Under the pieces are notes generated by a model. The model saw only the letters and a program-made list of their open reading frames with translations, searched no databases and was not told the origin of the DNA. Source: Phycisphaerae bacterium (GTDB lineage: Bacteria > Planctomycetota > Phycisphaerae > Phycisphaerales > SM1A02). Taken from it: DNA of 52,225 bases. Every line of letters begins with the position of its first letter. Position 1 is the first letter of the stretch. A program made the translations under genes and the position numbers. Location of the stretch: the NCBI GenBank assembly GCA_016795035.1, contig JAEUIT010000049.1, forward strand, positions 1 through 52,225, read 5' to 3'. This document shows, piece by piece, positions 23,119 through 31,623 of the stretch.

Positions 23119-23709
23119 TGGGCTGCGCGGGTCGGGCTTGGTCCGTCGCCTCCTATCTGTGTGCATCCGTGTTCATCTGTGGTTCCTTCCCTGCCTGCAA
23201 CGGAGAGACGAGGGAACCACAGATGAACACAGATGAACACGGATAAGAGGGGAGGGGCCAGCGGCCGTTCGGTGGAGAACTCTTATTGGGGCTGCACGGG
23301 TCGGGCTTGGTCCGTGGCCTCCTATCTGTGTGCATCCGTGTTTATCTGTGGTTCCTTACCTGCCTGCAACGGAGAGACGAGGGAACCACAGATGAACACA
23401 GATGAACACGGATAAGAGGGGAGGCGCCAGCGGCCGTTCGGTGGAGAACCCTTATTGGGGCTGCACGGGTCGGGCCTGGTCCGTGGCTTCCTATCTGTGT
23501 TCATCCGTGTTTATCTGTGGTTCCTTCCCTGCCTGCAACGGAGAGACGGGGGAACCACAGATGAACACAGATGAACACGGATAAGAGGGGAGGCGCCGAC
23601 GGTCGTTGGAGAGGGTCTGCTGAATTGGGCTGCGCGGGTCGGGCTTGGTCCGTGGCCTCCTATCGCTGTGCATCCGTGTGTATCTGTGGTTCAGTCTCCG
23701 CCTGCAACG
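23119..23709. repeat. 169-bp tandem repeat, about 3.5 copies, each with an internal inverted repeat
   Basis: Successive units start near 23121, 23290 and 23459, with a truncated fourth near 23628. Equivalent positions are exactly 169 nt apart. Each unit has arms with ATCCGTGTT(C/T)ATCTGTGG on the left and CCACAGATGAACACAGATGA with GAACACGGAT on the right, enclosing a loop with CTGCAACGGAGAG. Translated, the arms give the 'MNTDEHG' and 'SVFICGS' peptides that are often wrongly annotated as small proteins. The fourth copy decays within its loop. The repeats fill most of the 727-nt gap after sua5. Confidence 0.92.
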
Positions 23710-23752
23710 CATACGAGTCGCTGCGCCAGGCGGTGTACTCCTCGAGACGCGC

Positions 23753-26281
23753 TTACGGAAGGCCACGGACGTCGAACGCCGTCATCGTCGTCTCGCTGGC
23801 CGCGTCCGCGCCGGTCGGCTGTGGGCGCAGGACGTAGAGCAGGGATTCGCCGTCGTGCGCGAGGCGCAGTTCGTCAGAGCTTCGATCGTCCGCCGTTGCC
23901 GGCGGAGTCAGCGTCGCCACGATGGTGCGCGACGCGAGATCCACCGCCGCGATCGAACCGTCGCCGCGCAGTGCGTACGCGCGCATTCGCCGGGGATCGA
24001 CCACGATCTGCCGCACCTCCGAGCCCGGGAAGGGGAGTTTGATGCGCTCGCCGTTGCGGAGGTCCCAAAGCGTGGTGTCCCCGTTGACGTTGTTCCAGGC
24101 GACGTGACCCCAGCCGGCGTTGAGGCCAAATGCCGGAACGCGCTCGACCGATCGCATCGATCGCCGGGCGTGGCTCCACACGCGCGCCACGCTGCCGTGC
24201 GAGCGGAGCGAGAGCGGTTCGCCGTCCTTCGGAATGCCCGTGAGCAAGAACTCGTCGTTGCCAAGCGGCTTCACTTGGGCGTTCGCGAAGGCGATGGCGT
24301 CCGCCTCGATCTCGCCGTCGTGCTTCCACACCTCGGTCACCGATCCATCCTCCATCGAGACCGCGAGGAGCCGCATGTTGTTCGTGAGGACGAGCATCGT
24401 GCGTCCGTCGTCCGTCAGTGCGGTGCCGTCGAACATGCCCGGACAGTCGGGGTTCCGGCCGACCCGTTCACAGGGCGGGAGACCCGTCTTGACGGTCGAC
24501 GGCGGCGCCACGGGATCGAGTGACGCCACCGTCACCAACCCCGTCGATCGCTCGTAGGCGGCAAGCCTCGTCGGGGAGCCGCCGCGCACCAGATCGACTC
24601 CGGTGCATGCCCCGAGCTCTGGAATCGTCGTGAGGGACGTGACGGCACCGGACGCAAGATCGATCGTCACGGCGTCCCGCTCGCCTCCCTCATGCCAACG
24701 CAGCGCAAGGACACGGCGTCCCTCGTTCTGCACGTCGAGGACGAGCAGTGAATCGGGGATCGTGACCGACGCCAGCGCCGCAATCGCCTTCGGTGCGGCT
24801 GCAACGTGGTCTGGCTCGTCCGCCACGAGCGCGGTGAGATCGCCGTCGGCGGCGCGTCGTACGCGATCGAGCATGGCGGGCACGTCGTCGGGATCGATGT
24901 TCTCGCCGTGCGGCGTGAAGGTGAGCCCGGAGATCTGCCGTGCGATCGACTCGCCCGCGAAGTGCCGTATCTGATACGGGCGTCGGTCGTAGTTCGGGCC
25001 GTACTCCCATCCCGTCGCGGTCTCGTCGTCGAGATACGGGCGAAGGAAAGGAATCGCCCACGGCGTCGGAACCGGTGCCGACTTGAGCGCGACGATGATC
25101 GGCCACGCGCGCGCCTTCGGCGCGGTCGCGAGGTGCGCCTTCGTCAGCCGCTCGCTCTCCGCGGGAAAGAGCTGCAGCACGGCGATGAGCGTGTGATACG
25201 AGTCGTCGAACGGGCCGAGTTGGATCGGTGCGGGATTCTCGAGCACGTTGGTTGCAAGTCGAAGCAACCGATCGCGCGCGAAGTCGCGCACCGCCGGCGT
25301 GGCGATCGCCGGAACGAGCGTGTGCGAGCCGGTGCGCTCGGCGGCGCGCAGCATGGCATCGAGGATGGCAGGTCGGTCGGTGAAGCGAATGGCGACGAGG
25401 ATGTCCGCGTCGAGAGGCGCCCGGTCGCCGCCTTGCATGCCGTCGAGCAGCGCGACGACGATCGGCTCGGCGACCGTGGGGAAGTAGTACAGGAGGCGCT
25501 GGACGGCACCGGCGACGCGGTCGGCGCTCCAGTCGGTCTCGTGCGCGCGCAGGTCGTTGAGGAGCGACTGGAGGAGGACGTCGGCGGAGTCCTCGCCGCG
25601 CCACGCCTCGCGCAGGTAGGCGGCGATCGCGGGCGTATGGATCGGGCTGTTGACCACGTTGCAGGCGGTGGGCTGGTAGCGCACGGCCTGATACGACCTG
25701 TTCAGGATCTGCCCGAGAATCACGAAGGCGACGTCGCCGCGCGTGATCGTCCAGCTCGAGATGTGGGTGTTGTCGTTGCCGAACGGATCGCCGCCATTCA
25801 CGTCCGGATGGTTCGCAGCCGCGGCAACCTCGCGAGCCGAGTGTTTGGGCACGTCCACTTCCGCCGCGTGCCACATCGCGCCGAATCCGCCGCCGTGCGT
25901 CATGGTGAACTTGGTCGGTGTCTTGTCGTCGACCGCCGCGAGGAGGTACGGCAGCGCCTTCGGCCCGAGCTCCACGAGCCGCTTCACTTCGTTCGGCGTG
26001 ACGAGGTGGTGCGCGCCGAGGATCCCGGAGTCGAACGTCGCGCTCTCAGGAATCGGTGCGAACTGGCGCCCGGACATGTATGGCGCCATGCCGCGGTCGG
26101 GTGCGTCGATCTCAACGAGCCGATCGAGCAGTCGCTGGATCTCCGCGGCCTCGTCCGCGCTCGGGCGAAACGCGCTCGTGTCGATCGCGACTCGCGCTGG
26201 GATGACGGATGGCGGGTCGCCCGCCGCAAGCGATGGGGCAGCGGTTGCGAACGCGCAGGCGAGCGTGAGAGTCAAGCGCAT
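23753..26281 (-). CDS. Large exported protein, HEAT-like then beta-propeller-like, function unknown
   Basis: 842 residues. The ATG was chosen because GGAGG lies 4 nt upstream and a signal peptide follows directly (MRLTLTLACAFATAAPSLAA). The first two-thirds look helical with HEAT-like spacing (VKRLVELGPKALPYLLAAVD, then LLQSLLNDLRAHETDW). The last third is beta-rich with repeated short strands (VDLASRTIVATLTPPATADD, AFDVRG), like a degenerate WD40/PQQ propeller. No catalytic motif is recognised. The segment GGGFGAMWHAAEVDVPKHS is striking and may bind a ligand. It stands alone between the tandem repeats and hutU. Confidence 0.72.
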   Translation of the reverse strand: MRLTLTLACAFATAAPSLAAGDPPSVIPARVAIDTSAFRPSADEAAEIQRLLDRLVEIDAPDRGMAPYMSGRQFAPIPESATFDSGILGAHHLVTPNEVKRLVELGPKALPYLLAAVDDKTPTKFTMTHGGGFGAMWHAAEVDVPKHSAREVAAAANHPDVNGGDPFGNDNTHISSWTITRGDVAFVILGQILNRSYQAVRYQPTACNVVNSPIHTPAIAAYLREAWRGEDSADVLLQSLLNDLRAHETDWSADRVAGAVQRLLYYFPTVAEPIVVALLDGMQGGDRAPLDADILVAIRFTDRPAILDAMLRAAERTGSHTLVPAIATPAVRDFARDRLLRLATNVLENPAPIQLGPFDDSYHTLIAVLQLFPAESERLTKAHLATAPKARAWPIIVALKSAPVPTPWAIPFLRPYLDDETATGWEYGPNYDRRPYQIRHFAGESIARQISGLTFTPHGENIDPDDVPAMLDRVRRAADGDLTALVADEPDHVAAAPKAIAALASVTIPDSLLVLDVQNEGRRVLALRWHEGGERDAVTIDLASGAVTSLTTIPELGACTGVDLVRGGSPTRLAAYERSTGLVTVASLDPVAPPSTVKTGLPPCERVGRNPDCPGMFDGTALTDDGRTMLVLTNNMRLLAVSMEDGSVTEVWKHDGEIEADAIAFANAQVKPLGNDEFLLTGIPKDGEPLSLRSHGSVARVWSHARRSMRSVERVPAFGLNAGWGHVAWNNVNGDTTLWDLRNGERIKLPFPGSEVRQIVVDPRRMRAYALRGDGSIAAVDLASRTIVATLTPPATADDRSSDELRLAHDGESLLYVLRPQPTGADAASETTMTAFDVRGLP

Positions 26282-26419
26282 GAGACCTCCGTGACAGACG
26301 TGGCCAATGCGCCGTCGTCGTTGCCTCATATGGCCGCTGATCGACGGCGCGCCGACAAACTCCGCGCGAAACGTGGTTCGGTACTCGAGCTAGTCGCCGA
26401 ATGTACTGGCGGTACGCCG

Positions 26420-28120
26420 TCACTCCATCGGAATCTTCACGCTCAGGCGCCGCGCGCAGTCCTTCGCGAGGTCGTAGCCGGCGTCGACGTGGCGGAAGAC
26501 GCCCATCATCGGGTCGTTCGTGAGCACGCGCTCGAGCCGCTTCGCGGCCTCGGGCGAGCCGTCGGCAACGATGACTTGCCCCGCGTGCTGGCTGAAGCCG
26601 ATGCCCACGCCGCCGCCGTGGTGGAAGCTCGTCCAGCTCGCGCCGCTCGCGATGTTCACCGCGAAGTTGAGGAGCGCCCAGTCGCTCACGGCGTCGGTGC
26701 CGTCGAGCATGCCTTCGGTCTCGCGGTTCGGGCTCGCGACCGAGCCGCAGTCAAGGTGGTCGCGGCCGATCACGATCGGCGCCTTCACCTTGCCGCTCGC
26801 GACGAGCTCGTTGAACTTGAGGCCTGCCTTATGGCGCTCGCCGAGGCCGAGCCAGCAGATGCGCGCGGGCAGCCCCTGGAACGCGACGCGCTTCTGCGCC
26901 ATGCGGATCCAGCGCTTCAGCGACTCGTCCTTCGGAAAGAGTTCGAGCACCGCCTCGTCGGTCACGCGGATGTCTTCGGGATCGCCCGAGAGCGCGACCC
27001 AGCGGAAGGGGCCGCGCCCGAGGCAGAACTGCGGACGGATGTATGCGGGCACGAAGCCAGGGAAGGCGAAGGCGTCCTTGAAGCCGTGGTCGAAGGCGCG
27101 CTGGCGGATGTTGTTGCCGTAATCGAAGGTCTTCGCGCCCATCTTCTGGAGGTCGACCATCAGGCGCACGTGCTTGTCCATTGCGGCGAGCGAGCGCCGC
27201 TGATACTCGGCCGGGTCGCTCGCGCGGAGCGCGTCGGCCTGCTCGCGCGACATGCCGTCGGGGTAGTAGCCCTCGAGCGGATCGTGCGCGGAAGTCTGGT
27301 CGGTCAGCGTGTCGGGCACGATGTTCCGCGCCTTGAGCCGGGCTAACAGATCGATGATGTTGCCGAGCCAGCCGATCGAGACGCCTTCGCCGCGTTTCTT
27401 GTGCTCGACCGCGCGGTCGATCGCCTTGTCGAGGTCGAGTTCGACGGCGTCGAGATAGCGGTCGTGCACGCGCTTCTCGAGGCGCTCGCGGCAGATGTCG
27501 GCGATGAGGCACGCGCCCTCATTCATCGTGATCGCGAGCGGCTGCGCGCCGCCCATGCCGCCGCAGCCGCCGGTCACGTTGAGCGTGCCCTTGAGCGTGC
27601 CGCCGAAGTGCTGCCGGGCGCATTCGGCGTAGGTCTCGAAGGTGCCCTGGAGGATGCCCTGCGTGCCGATGTAGATCCACGAGCCCGCGGTCATCTGCCC
27701 GAACATCATCAGGCCCTTCGCGGCGAGGTCGTCGAAGTGCGCCTGCGTCGCCCAGTGCGGCACGAGGTTGGAGTTCGCGATGAGGACGCGCGGCGCGTCG
27801 ACGTGCGTGCGCACGATGCCGACCGGCTTGCCGCTCTGGACGAGCAGCGTCTCGTCCGGTGCGAGCGACTTCAGCGACGCGACGATCGCGTCGAACGCTT
27901 CCCATGACCGCGCCGCCTGACCGCGGCCGCCGTAGACGATGAGGTCTCCCGGGCGCTCGGCCACCTCGGGATCGAGGTTATTCATCAGCATGCGCATGGC
28001 CGCTTCGGCCGCCCATGACGAACAGGTTCGCTGGGCTCCGCGCGGGGCTCGAACGACGCGAGAGGTCGCGCTTTGGGGGTTTGCCCCTTGGGAGCTCACG
28101 CCTTTGGCAATCGTGGTCAT
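26420..28120 (-). CDS. hutU: Urocanate hydratase (urocanase)
   Basis: 566 residues. Urocanase adds water to urocanate in the second step of histidine degradation, using tightly bound NAD. Family blocks are clear: [16 protein letters not shown], the dinucleotide-type [49 protein letters not shown] and [20 protein letters not shown]. The length is normal. The first about 30 residues are unlike the family and may be a short extension. It starts 46 nt after hutH ends, but a TACACT box 6 nt before its ATG suggests it also has its own promoter. hutI and hutG/F are not in the window. Confidence 0.97.
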   Translation of the reverse strand: MTTIAKGVSSQGANPQSATSRVVRAPRGAQRTCSSWAAEAAMRMLMNNLDPEVAERPGDLIVYGGRGQAARSWEAFDAIVASLKSLAPDETLLVQSGKPVGIVRTHVDAPRVLIANSNLVPHWATQAHFDDLAAKGLMMFGQMTAGSWIYIGTQGILQGTFETYAECARQHFGGTLKGTLNVTGGCGGMGGAQPLAITMNEGACLIADICRERLEKRVHDRYLDAVELDLDKAIDRAVEHKKRGEGVSIGWLGNIIDLLARLKARNIVPDTLTDQTSAHDPLEGYYPDGMSREQADALRASDPAEYQRRSLAAMDKHVRLMVDLQKMGAKTFDYGNNIRQRAFDHGFKDAFAFPGFVPAYIRPQFCLGRGPFRWVALSGDPEDIRVTDEAVLELFPKDESLKRWIRMAQKRVAFQGLPARICWLGLGERHKAGLKFNELVASGKVKAPIVIGRDHLDCGSVASPNRETEGMLDGTDAVSDWALLNFAVNIASGASWTSFHHGGGVGIGFSQHAGQVIVADGSPEAAKRLERVLTNDPMMGVFRHVDAGYDLAKDCARRLSVKIPME

Positions 28121-28126
28121 TCGGGC

Positions 28127-28132
28127 AGTGTA
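28127..28132 (-). promoter_or_regulatory. -10-like box of hutU, predicted leaderless
   Basis: Reads TACACT on the minus strand and ends 6 nt before the ATG. It lies in the 45-nt gap between hutH and hutU, so hutU may be transcribed both from hutH and on its own. Confidence 0.45.
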
Positions 28133-28165
28133 GTGCGCCGACGCCTTCGTTCGGCCACGCAGCGC

Positions 28166-29692
28166 CTACGGTGCGGCCCGAAGCGCACCCGCACGAATCA
28201 GCCGCTCGATCGCGGCGATGTCCGGCGCGGGGGAGCGGTCGGCGACGAGTTTCGGGACCACCTCGCGGATCGCGGCGATGCCGCGCTCGACGACGTGCCC
28301 CGACCGCAGCGGGCGCTGGTACTCCATCGCCTCGGTCATGGTCAGGATCTCGATCGCGATGACGCTGACTAACAGGTTGTAGGAGCGGTGCGCCTTGAGC
28401 GCCGAGGTCGCGCCCATCGAGTTGTAGTCCTCGATGCCCGCGCTCGTCGTCACGTTGCCGACGCTCGCGGGCGTCGCCAGCGTCATCATCTCGTTGCAGC
28501 AGGCGGCCGCGGCGTACTGCGCGATCATGAGCCCGGAGTGCAGGCCGGGCTGCGGCGAGACGTACGCCGGCACGGGATTCTGCGGGTCGTGGGCGCTCAC
28601 GAGCCAATTCACGCGACGCTCGGAAATCCCCGCGACGTGGCACATCGCGATGGCGATCGCGTCGAGCGGAATCGCGAGCGGCATGCCGTGGAAGTTGCCG
28701 CCCGAGAGAATGTCGCCGTTGCCGTCGCCGGCAAACACGAGCGGGTTGTCGGTGACGGCGCCGAGCTCGCGTTCGATCGCGCCGCGGGCGTACGTGAAGG
28801 CATCGAGCGCGGCGCCGAGCACCTGCGGCAACGCCCGCAGGCAATACGGATCCTGCACGCGCGGATCGTTCTCGCGATGCGCGGGCAGCACTTGGCTTCC
28901 GTCGAGCGCGGCGCGCACGCGGCGCGCGACCTCGCATTGGCCGGGCTGGCAGCGGGCGTCATGCAGGCGCGGATCGAGGAAGGTGTCGGTGGCGCGGCAG
29001 GCGTCGATCGAGAGGGCGGCGGCGAAGAGGGCGGTGTCGAAGAGTCGCTCGAGATCGGCGAGGAGAAGCGCGCCCGACGCCGCCATGAAGTGCGTGCCGT
29101 TGATGAGCGCGAGGCCTTCCTTCGCCTCGAGGTCGAGCGGCTGGAGGTCGCGACAGCGAAGGGCGAGCTGCGTCGGCACGCGCTCGCCGCGCGAGCGGAC
29201 CATGCCTTCGCCGAGGAGCGTGAGCGCCACGTGCGCGAGCGGTGCGAGGTCGCCCGAGGCGCCGACCGACCCGCGCGACGGAACTTCCGGCACGAGGTCG
29301 AGATCGAGATAGAGGAGGATGCGCTCGACGAGCTCGGGACGCACGCCGGAGCGGCCGCGCGAGAGGCTCGCGGCGAGCAGCAGCATCATGGCGCGGACGA
29401 CGTCCGACGGCAGCAGGTCGCCCACGCCGGCGGCGTGCGAGCGGACGAGGTTTCGCTGCATCGCACGGATGCCGTCGGCCGCGACGCGCACGCGCGAGAG
29501 CGAGCCGAAGCCGGTGTTGATGCCGTAGAGCGGCTCGGTGCCCGCGGCGCGGCGGTCCACGATCGAGCGGGCGCCGAGCATGCGCTGGCGGGCCGTCGGG
29601 CCGAGCTCCACCGGGCGTCGATGTCGGGCGACCGACTCGACCTCTGCGATCGTGAGGGGCTGGGCGTCGAGTCGCAGCGGCGTCTGGTGCAT
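28166..29692 (-). CDS. hutH: Histidine ammonia-lyase
   Basis: 508 residues. It deaminates histidine to urocanate, the substrate of the next gene's product. The self-made MIO cofactor comes from ASG at 145-147 in RGSVGASGDLAPLAHV. Other family blocks are YGINTGFGSL, QRNLVRSHAAGVGD, INGTHFMAASGAL and GGNFHGMPLA near the middle. A QPGLHSGLMIAQYAAAA stretch follows further on. Length and order are normal. A TATGAT box (29704-29709) lies 11 nt before the ATG, and no strong ribosome site is seen. hutH and hutU probably form an operon. Confidence 0.96.
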   Translation of the reverse strand: MHQTPLRLDAQPLTIAEVESVARHRRPVELGPTARQRMLGARSIVDRRAAGTEPLYGINTGFGSLSRVRVAADGIRAMQRNLVRSHAAGVGDLLPSDVVRAMMLLLAASLSRGRSGVRPELVERILLYLDLDLVPEVPSRGSVGASGDLAPLAHVALTLLGEGMVRSRGERVPTQLALRCRDLQPLDLEAKEGLALINGTHFMAASGALLLADLERLFDTALFAAALSIDACRATDTFLDPRLHDARCQPGQCEVARRVRAALDGSQVLPAHRENDPRVQDPYCLRALPQVLGAALDAFTYARGAIERELGAVTDNPLVFAGDGNGDILSGGNFHGMPLAIPLDAIAIAMCHVAGISERRVNWLVSAHDPQNPVPAYVSPQPGLHSGLMIAQYAAAACCNEMMTLATPASVGNVTTSAGIEDYNSMGATSALKAHRSYNLLVSVIAIEILTMTEAMEYQRPLRSGHVVERGIAAIREVVPKLVADRSPAPDIAAIERLIRAGALRAAP

Positions 29693-29788
29693 GAAGGACG
29701 TCGATCATACGGGCGAGCGACGATCGCCGCGTTGACGCATGATCGTCCGAGTTGCCTGAACGTCGCGCTTTTCCTACAACCTCGCGTC

Positions 29789-30616
29789 GTGCAGAGTCCC
29801 TTTCGTCGTAGCGTCGTGCTCGCGCTCGGAATCCTCCTCTGCGCGATGGCGTTCTCTTTCGCCATCGCGCCGAGCATGTCGTTGCGCGGCGTGCCCGGCC
29901 CGACGCTGCGAATGGCCGAAGCGCCCGTGCCCGCGATCATCGCGACGATCGGGGCGTTGCTCGCATCGCTCGTGGTCGCGTGCATCGTCGGACGGCTCAT
30001 CAACGCCGTCGTCGGGATGTTCACGTTGGGCTGCGGCGTCGCGATCCTCGCGATGCGCTCCGGCGCGATCGAAGACCTCGCGTTCGGCCAAGGCTCGCTG
30101 AGCGCGTCGGCGATCGAGTCGTTCGCGTGGGCCGCGGTCGTCCTCGTCGCGTCGATCGTCGTCTTCCGCGTCTCGGGGCCGCTCCCCGACGCCGTCGTGA
30201 TCGACGAGCCGAGGATCGACGGCCCGCTCGGTTCGAAGGGGATTCTCGCGCAGTTCTCGGGCGCCCTGATGGTCCCTGCGATTCTCTTCGTTGCAGCTTC
30301 GACGACCAAGGGGCAGGCGCTCGGCGCGGTCGTCGTGGGCGGCATGCTCGCGGGCCTGGCGGGTCGGCTCCTCGCGCCGAAGACCCCGCCTGTCCTCCTC
30401 TATTGGACGCCCGTCGCCTTCGGTGCGGTCGGCCAACTGCTCGCAGCGACCGTGCTCGCGAAGGGCCAGCCGCTCGACACCCTGCTCATCGCCCGCACGC
30501 TCTCGCGGCTCGCGTTCCCGATGCCCGTCGATCTTGCGGCCGGTTCGCTCGTCGGCGTGTCGCTCGGCATCGGTTGGGCCAAGTCCTTCATCAAGACGGA
30601 ACCGGCGCACGCCTGA
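29789..30616 (+). CDS. Multi-pass membrane protein, function unknown
   Basis: 275 residues with about six hydrophobic helices: VVLALGILLCAMAFSFAIAP, AIIATIGALLASLVVACIVG, a Gly-rich NAVVGMFTLGCGVAILAM, SFAWAAVVLVASIVVFRVSG, and LMVPAILFVAAST with following segments. No catalytic or transporter signature is recognised. The GTG was chosen because it follows the divergent hutH start region and precedes the first helix; TACAAC 8 nt upstream is a weak -10. An exact copy of the dispersed motif lies in the codons for ILFVAAS. Confidence 0.7.
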   Translation: MQSPFRRSVVLALGILLCAMAFSFAIAPSMSLRGVPGPTLRMAEAPVPAIIATIGALLASLVVACIVGRLINAVVGMFTLGCGVAILAMRSGAIEDLAFGQGSLSASAIESFAWAAVVLVASIVVFRVSGPLPDAVVIDEPRIDGPLGSKGILAQFSGALMVPAILFVAASTTKGQALGAVVVGGMLAGLAGRLLAPKTPPVLLYWTPVAFGAVGQLLAATVLAKGQPLDTLLIARTLSRLAFPMPVDLAAGSLVGVSLGIGWAKSFIKTEPAHA

Positions 30617-30670
30617 CGTCCACGCGTCGCCGCGCGTTCTCCTCGAACTCCTCGTTGCAGGTAGTCCTTT

Positions 30671-31585
30671 ATGTCACTGATCGTCACCGGCACCATCGGC
30701 ATCGACACCGTCCACGCCCCCACGGGCAGCGCCGAGAAAGTGCTCGGCGGAAGCTGTGCCTACTTCGCGGCGGCGGCGAGCCACCTCGCGCCGGTGCGCG
30801 TGGTCGGCGCGGTCGGCGGCGACTGGCCGGCGGCGCATCGCGAGCAGCTCACGACGTTCCGCGGCGTCGATCTCGAAGGGCTTGAGGTGCGGCCGAAGAG
30901 TTCGACGTTCGCCTGGGGCGGCCGCTACTTCGACAATATGAATCGCCGCGAGACGCTCTTCACGCATCTCGGCGTGCTCGAAGAGGCGCCGCCGAAAGTG
31001 CCGGCGTCCTACCGCGACAGCCGCTTCGTCTTCCTCGCCAATACGCATCCGGCGGTGCAGCTCGATTTGCTCCGGCAATTCCCGTCGCGGCAGCTCGCCG
31101 TTGCCGACACGATGGACCTCTGGATCAACATCGCCCGCGAGGATCTCCTCAAGCTCTTCAAGGAGCTTGACGGCGTCGTCGTGAACGACCAGGAGGCGAC
31201 GCAGCTCACGGAGCGCACCAATGCGATCAGCGCCGCCCGCGAGATCGTGAAGCTCGGACCGTCATTCGTCGTCGTGAAGAAGGGCGAGCACGGGGCGATC
31301 CTCGTCCACAAGGACGGCACCGCGGCGCTTCCCGCATTCCCGGCGGACGAGCGGCACGTCGTCGATCCGACCGGCGCGGGCGACTCGTTCGCGGGCGGCA
31401 TGATGGGCTGGCTCGCGGGCACGGGCCGCACCGACTTCCACTCGATCCAGACCGGCCTCGCGTGGGGGACCGTGATGGCGTCCTTCACGATCGAGAAGTT
31501 CTCGCTCGATCGGCTGGCCACCATCGACCGCCACCAGCTCGATCAGCGGATGCACCAATTCCGCTCGGCGGCCCGCATCGCCTGA
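30671..31585 (+). CDS. PfkB-family carbohydrate or nucleoside kinase
   Basis: 304 residues of the ribokinase fold. The N-terminal start (VTGTIGIDTVHAPTG, then KVLGGSCAYFAAAASHLAP) is the first PfkB signature. The C-terminal DPTGAGDSFAGGMMGWLAG carries the anion hole and the catalytic aspartate. A middle VVNDQEATQLTERTNA and VVKKGEHGAILVH complete the fold. The substrate cannot be read; the short lid suggests a sugar or nucleoside rather than fructose-phosphate. It follows the membrane-protein gene by 54 nt, and an exact copy of the dispersed motif lies 10 nt before its ATG. Confidence 0.9.
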   Translation: MSLIVTGTIGIDTVHAPTGSAEKVLGGSCAYFAAAASHLAPVRVVGAVGGDWPAAHREQLTTFRGVDLEGLEVRPKSSTFAWGGRYFDNMNRRETLFTHLGVLEEAPPKVPASYRDSRFVFLANTHPAVQLDLLRQFPSRQLAVADTMDLWINIAREDLLKLFKELDGVVVNDQEATQLTERTNAISAAREIVKLGPSFVVVKKGEHGAILVHKDGTAALPAFPADERHVVDPTGAGDSFAGGMMGWLAGTGRTDFHSIQTGLAWGTVMASFTIEKFSLDRLATIDRHQLDQRMHQFRSAARIA

Positions 31586-31611
31586 CGCACGGACGAAAGC
31601 GCCGTGGCGGC

Positions 31612-31617
31612 TACTCT
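31612..31617 (+). promoter_or_regulatory. -10-like box of the S9 peptidase gene, predicted leaderless
   Basis: TACTCT ends 6 nt before the ATG, with no Shine-Dalgarno sequence between. The predicted transcription start coincides with the start codon. Confidence 0.45.
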
Positions 31618-31623
31618 GCCGCC

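Noticed and set aside
23119..23709. Several roughly 60-residue open frames with MNTDEHG and SVFICGS peptides
   Set aside because: They are translations of the inverted-repeat arms, occur on both strands of each unit, and are not independent genes.
23119..23709. CRISPR array
   Set aside because: The period is 169 bp with near-identical whole units. There are no short repeats separated by unique spacers and no cas genes.
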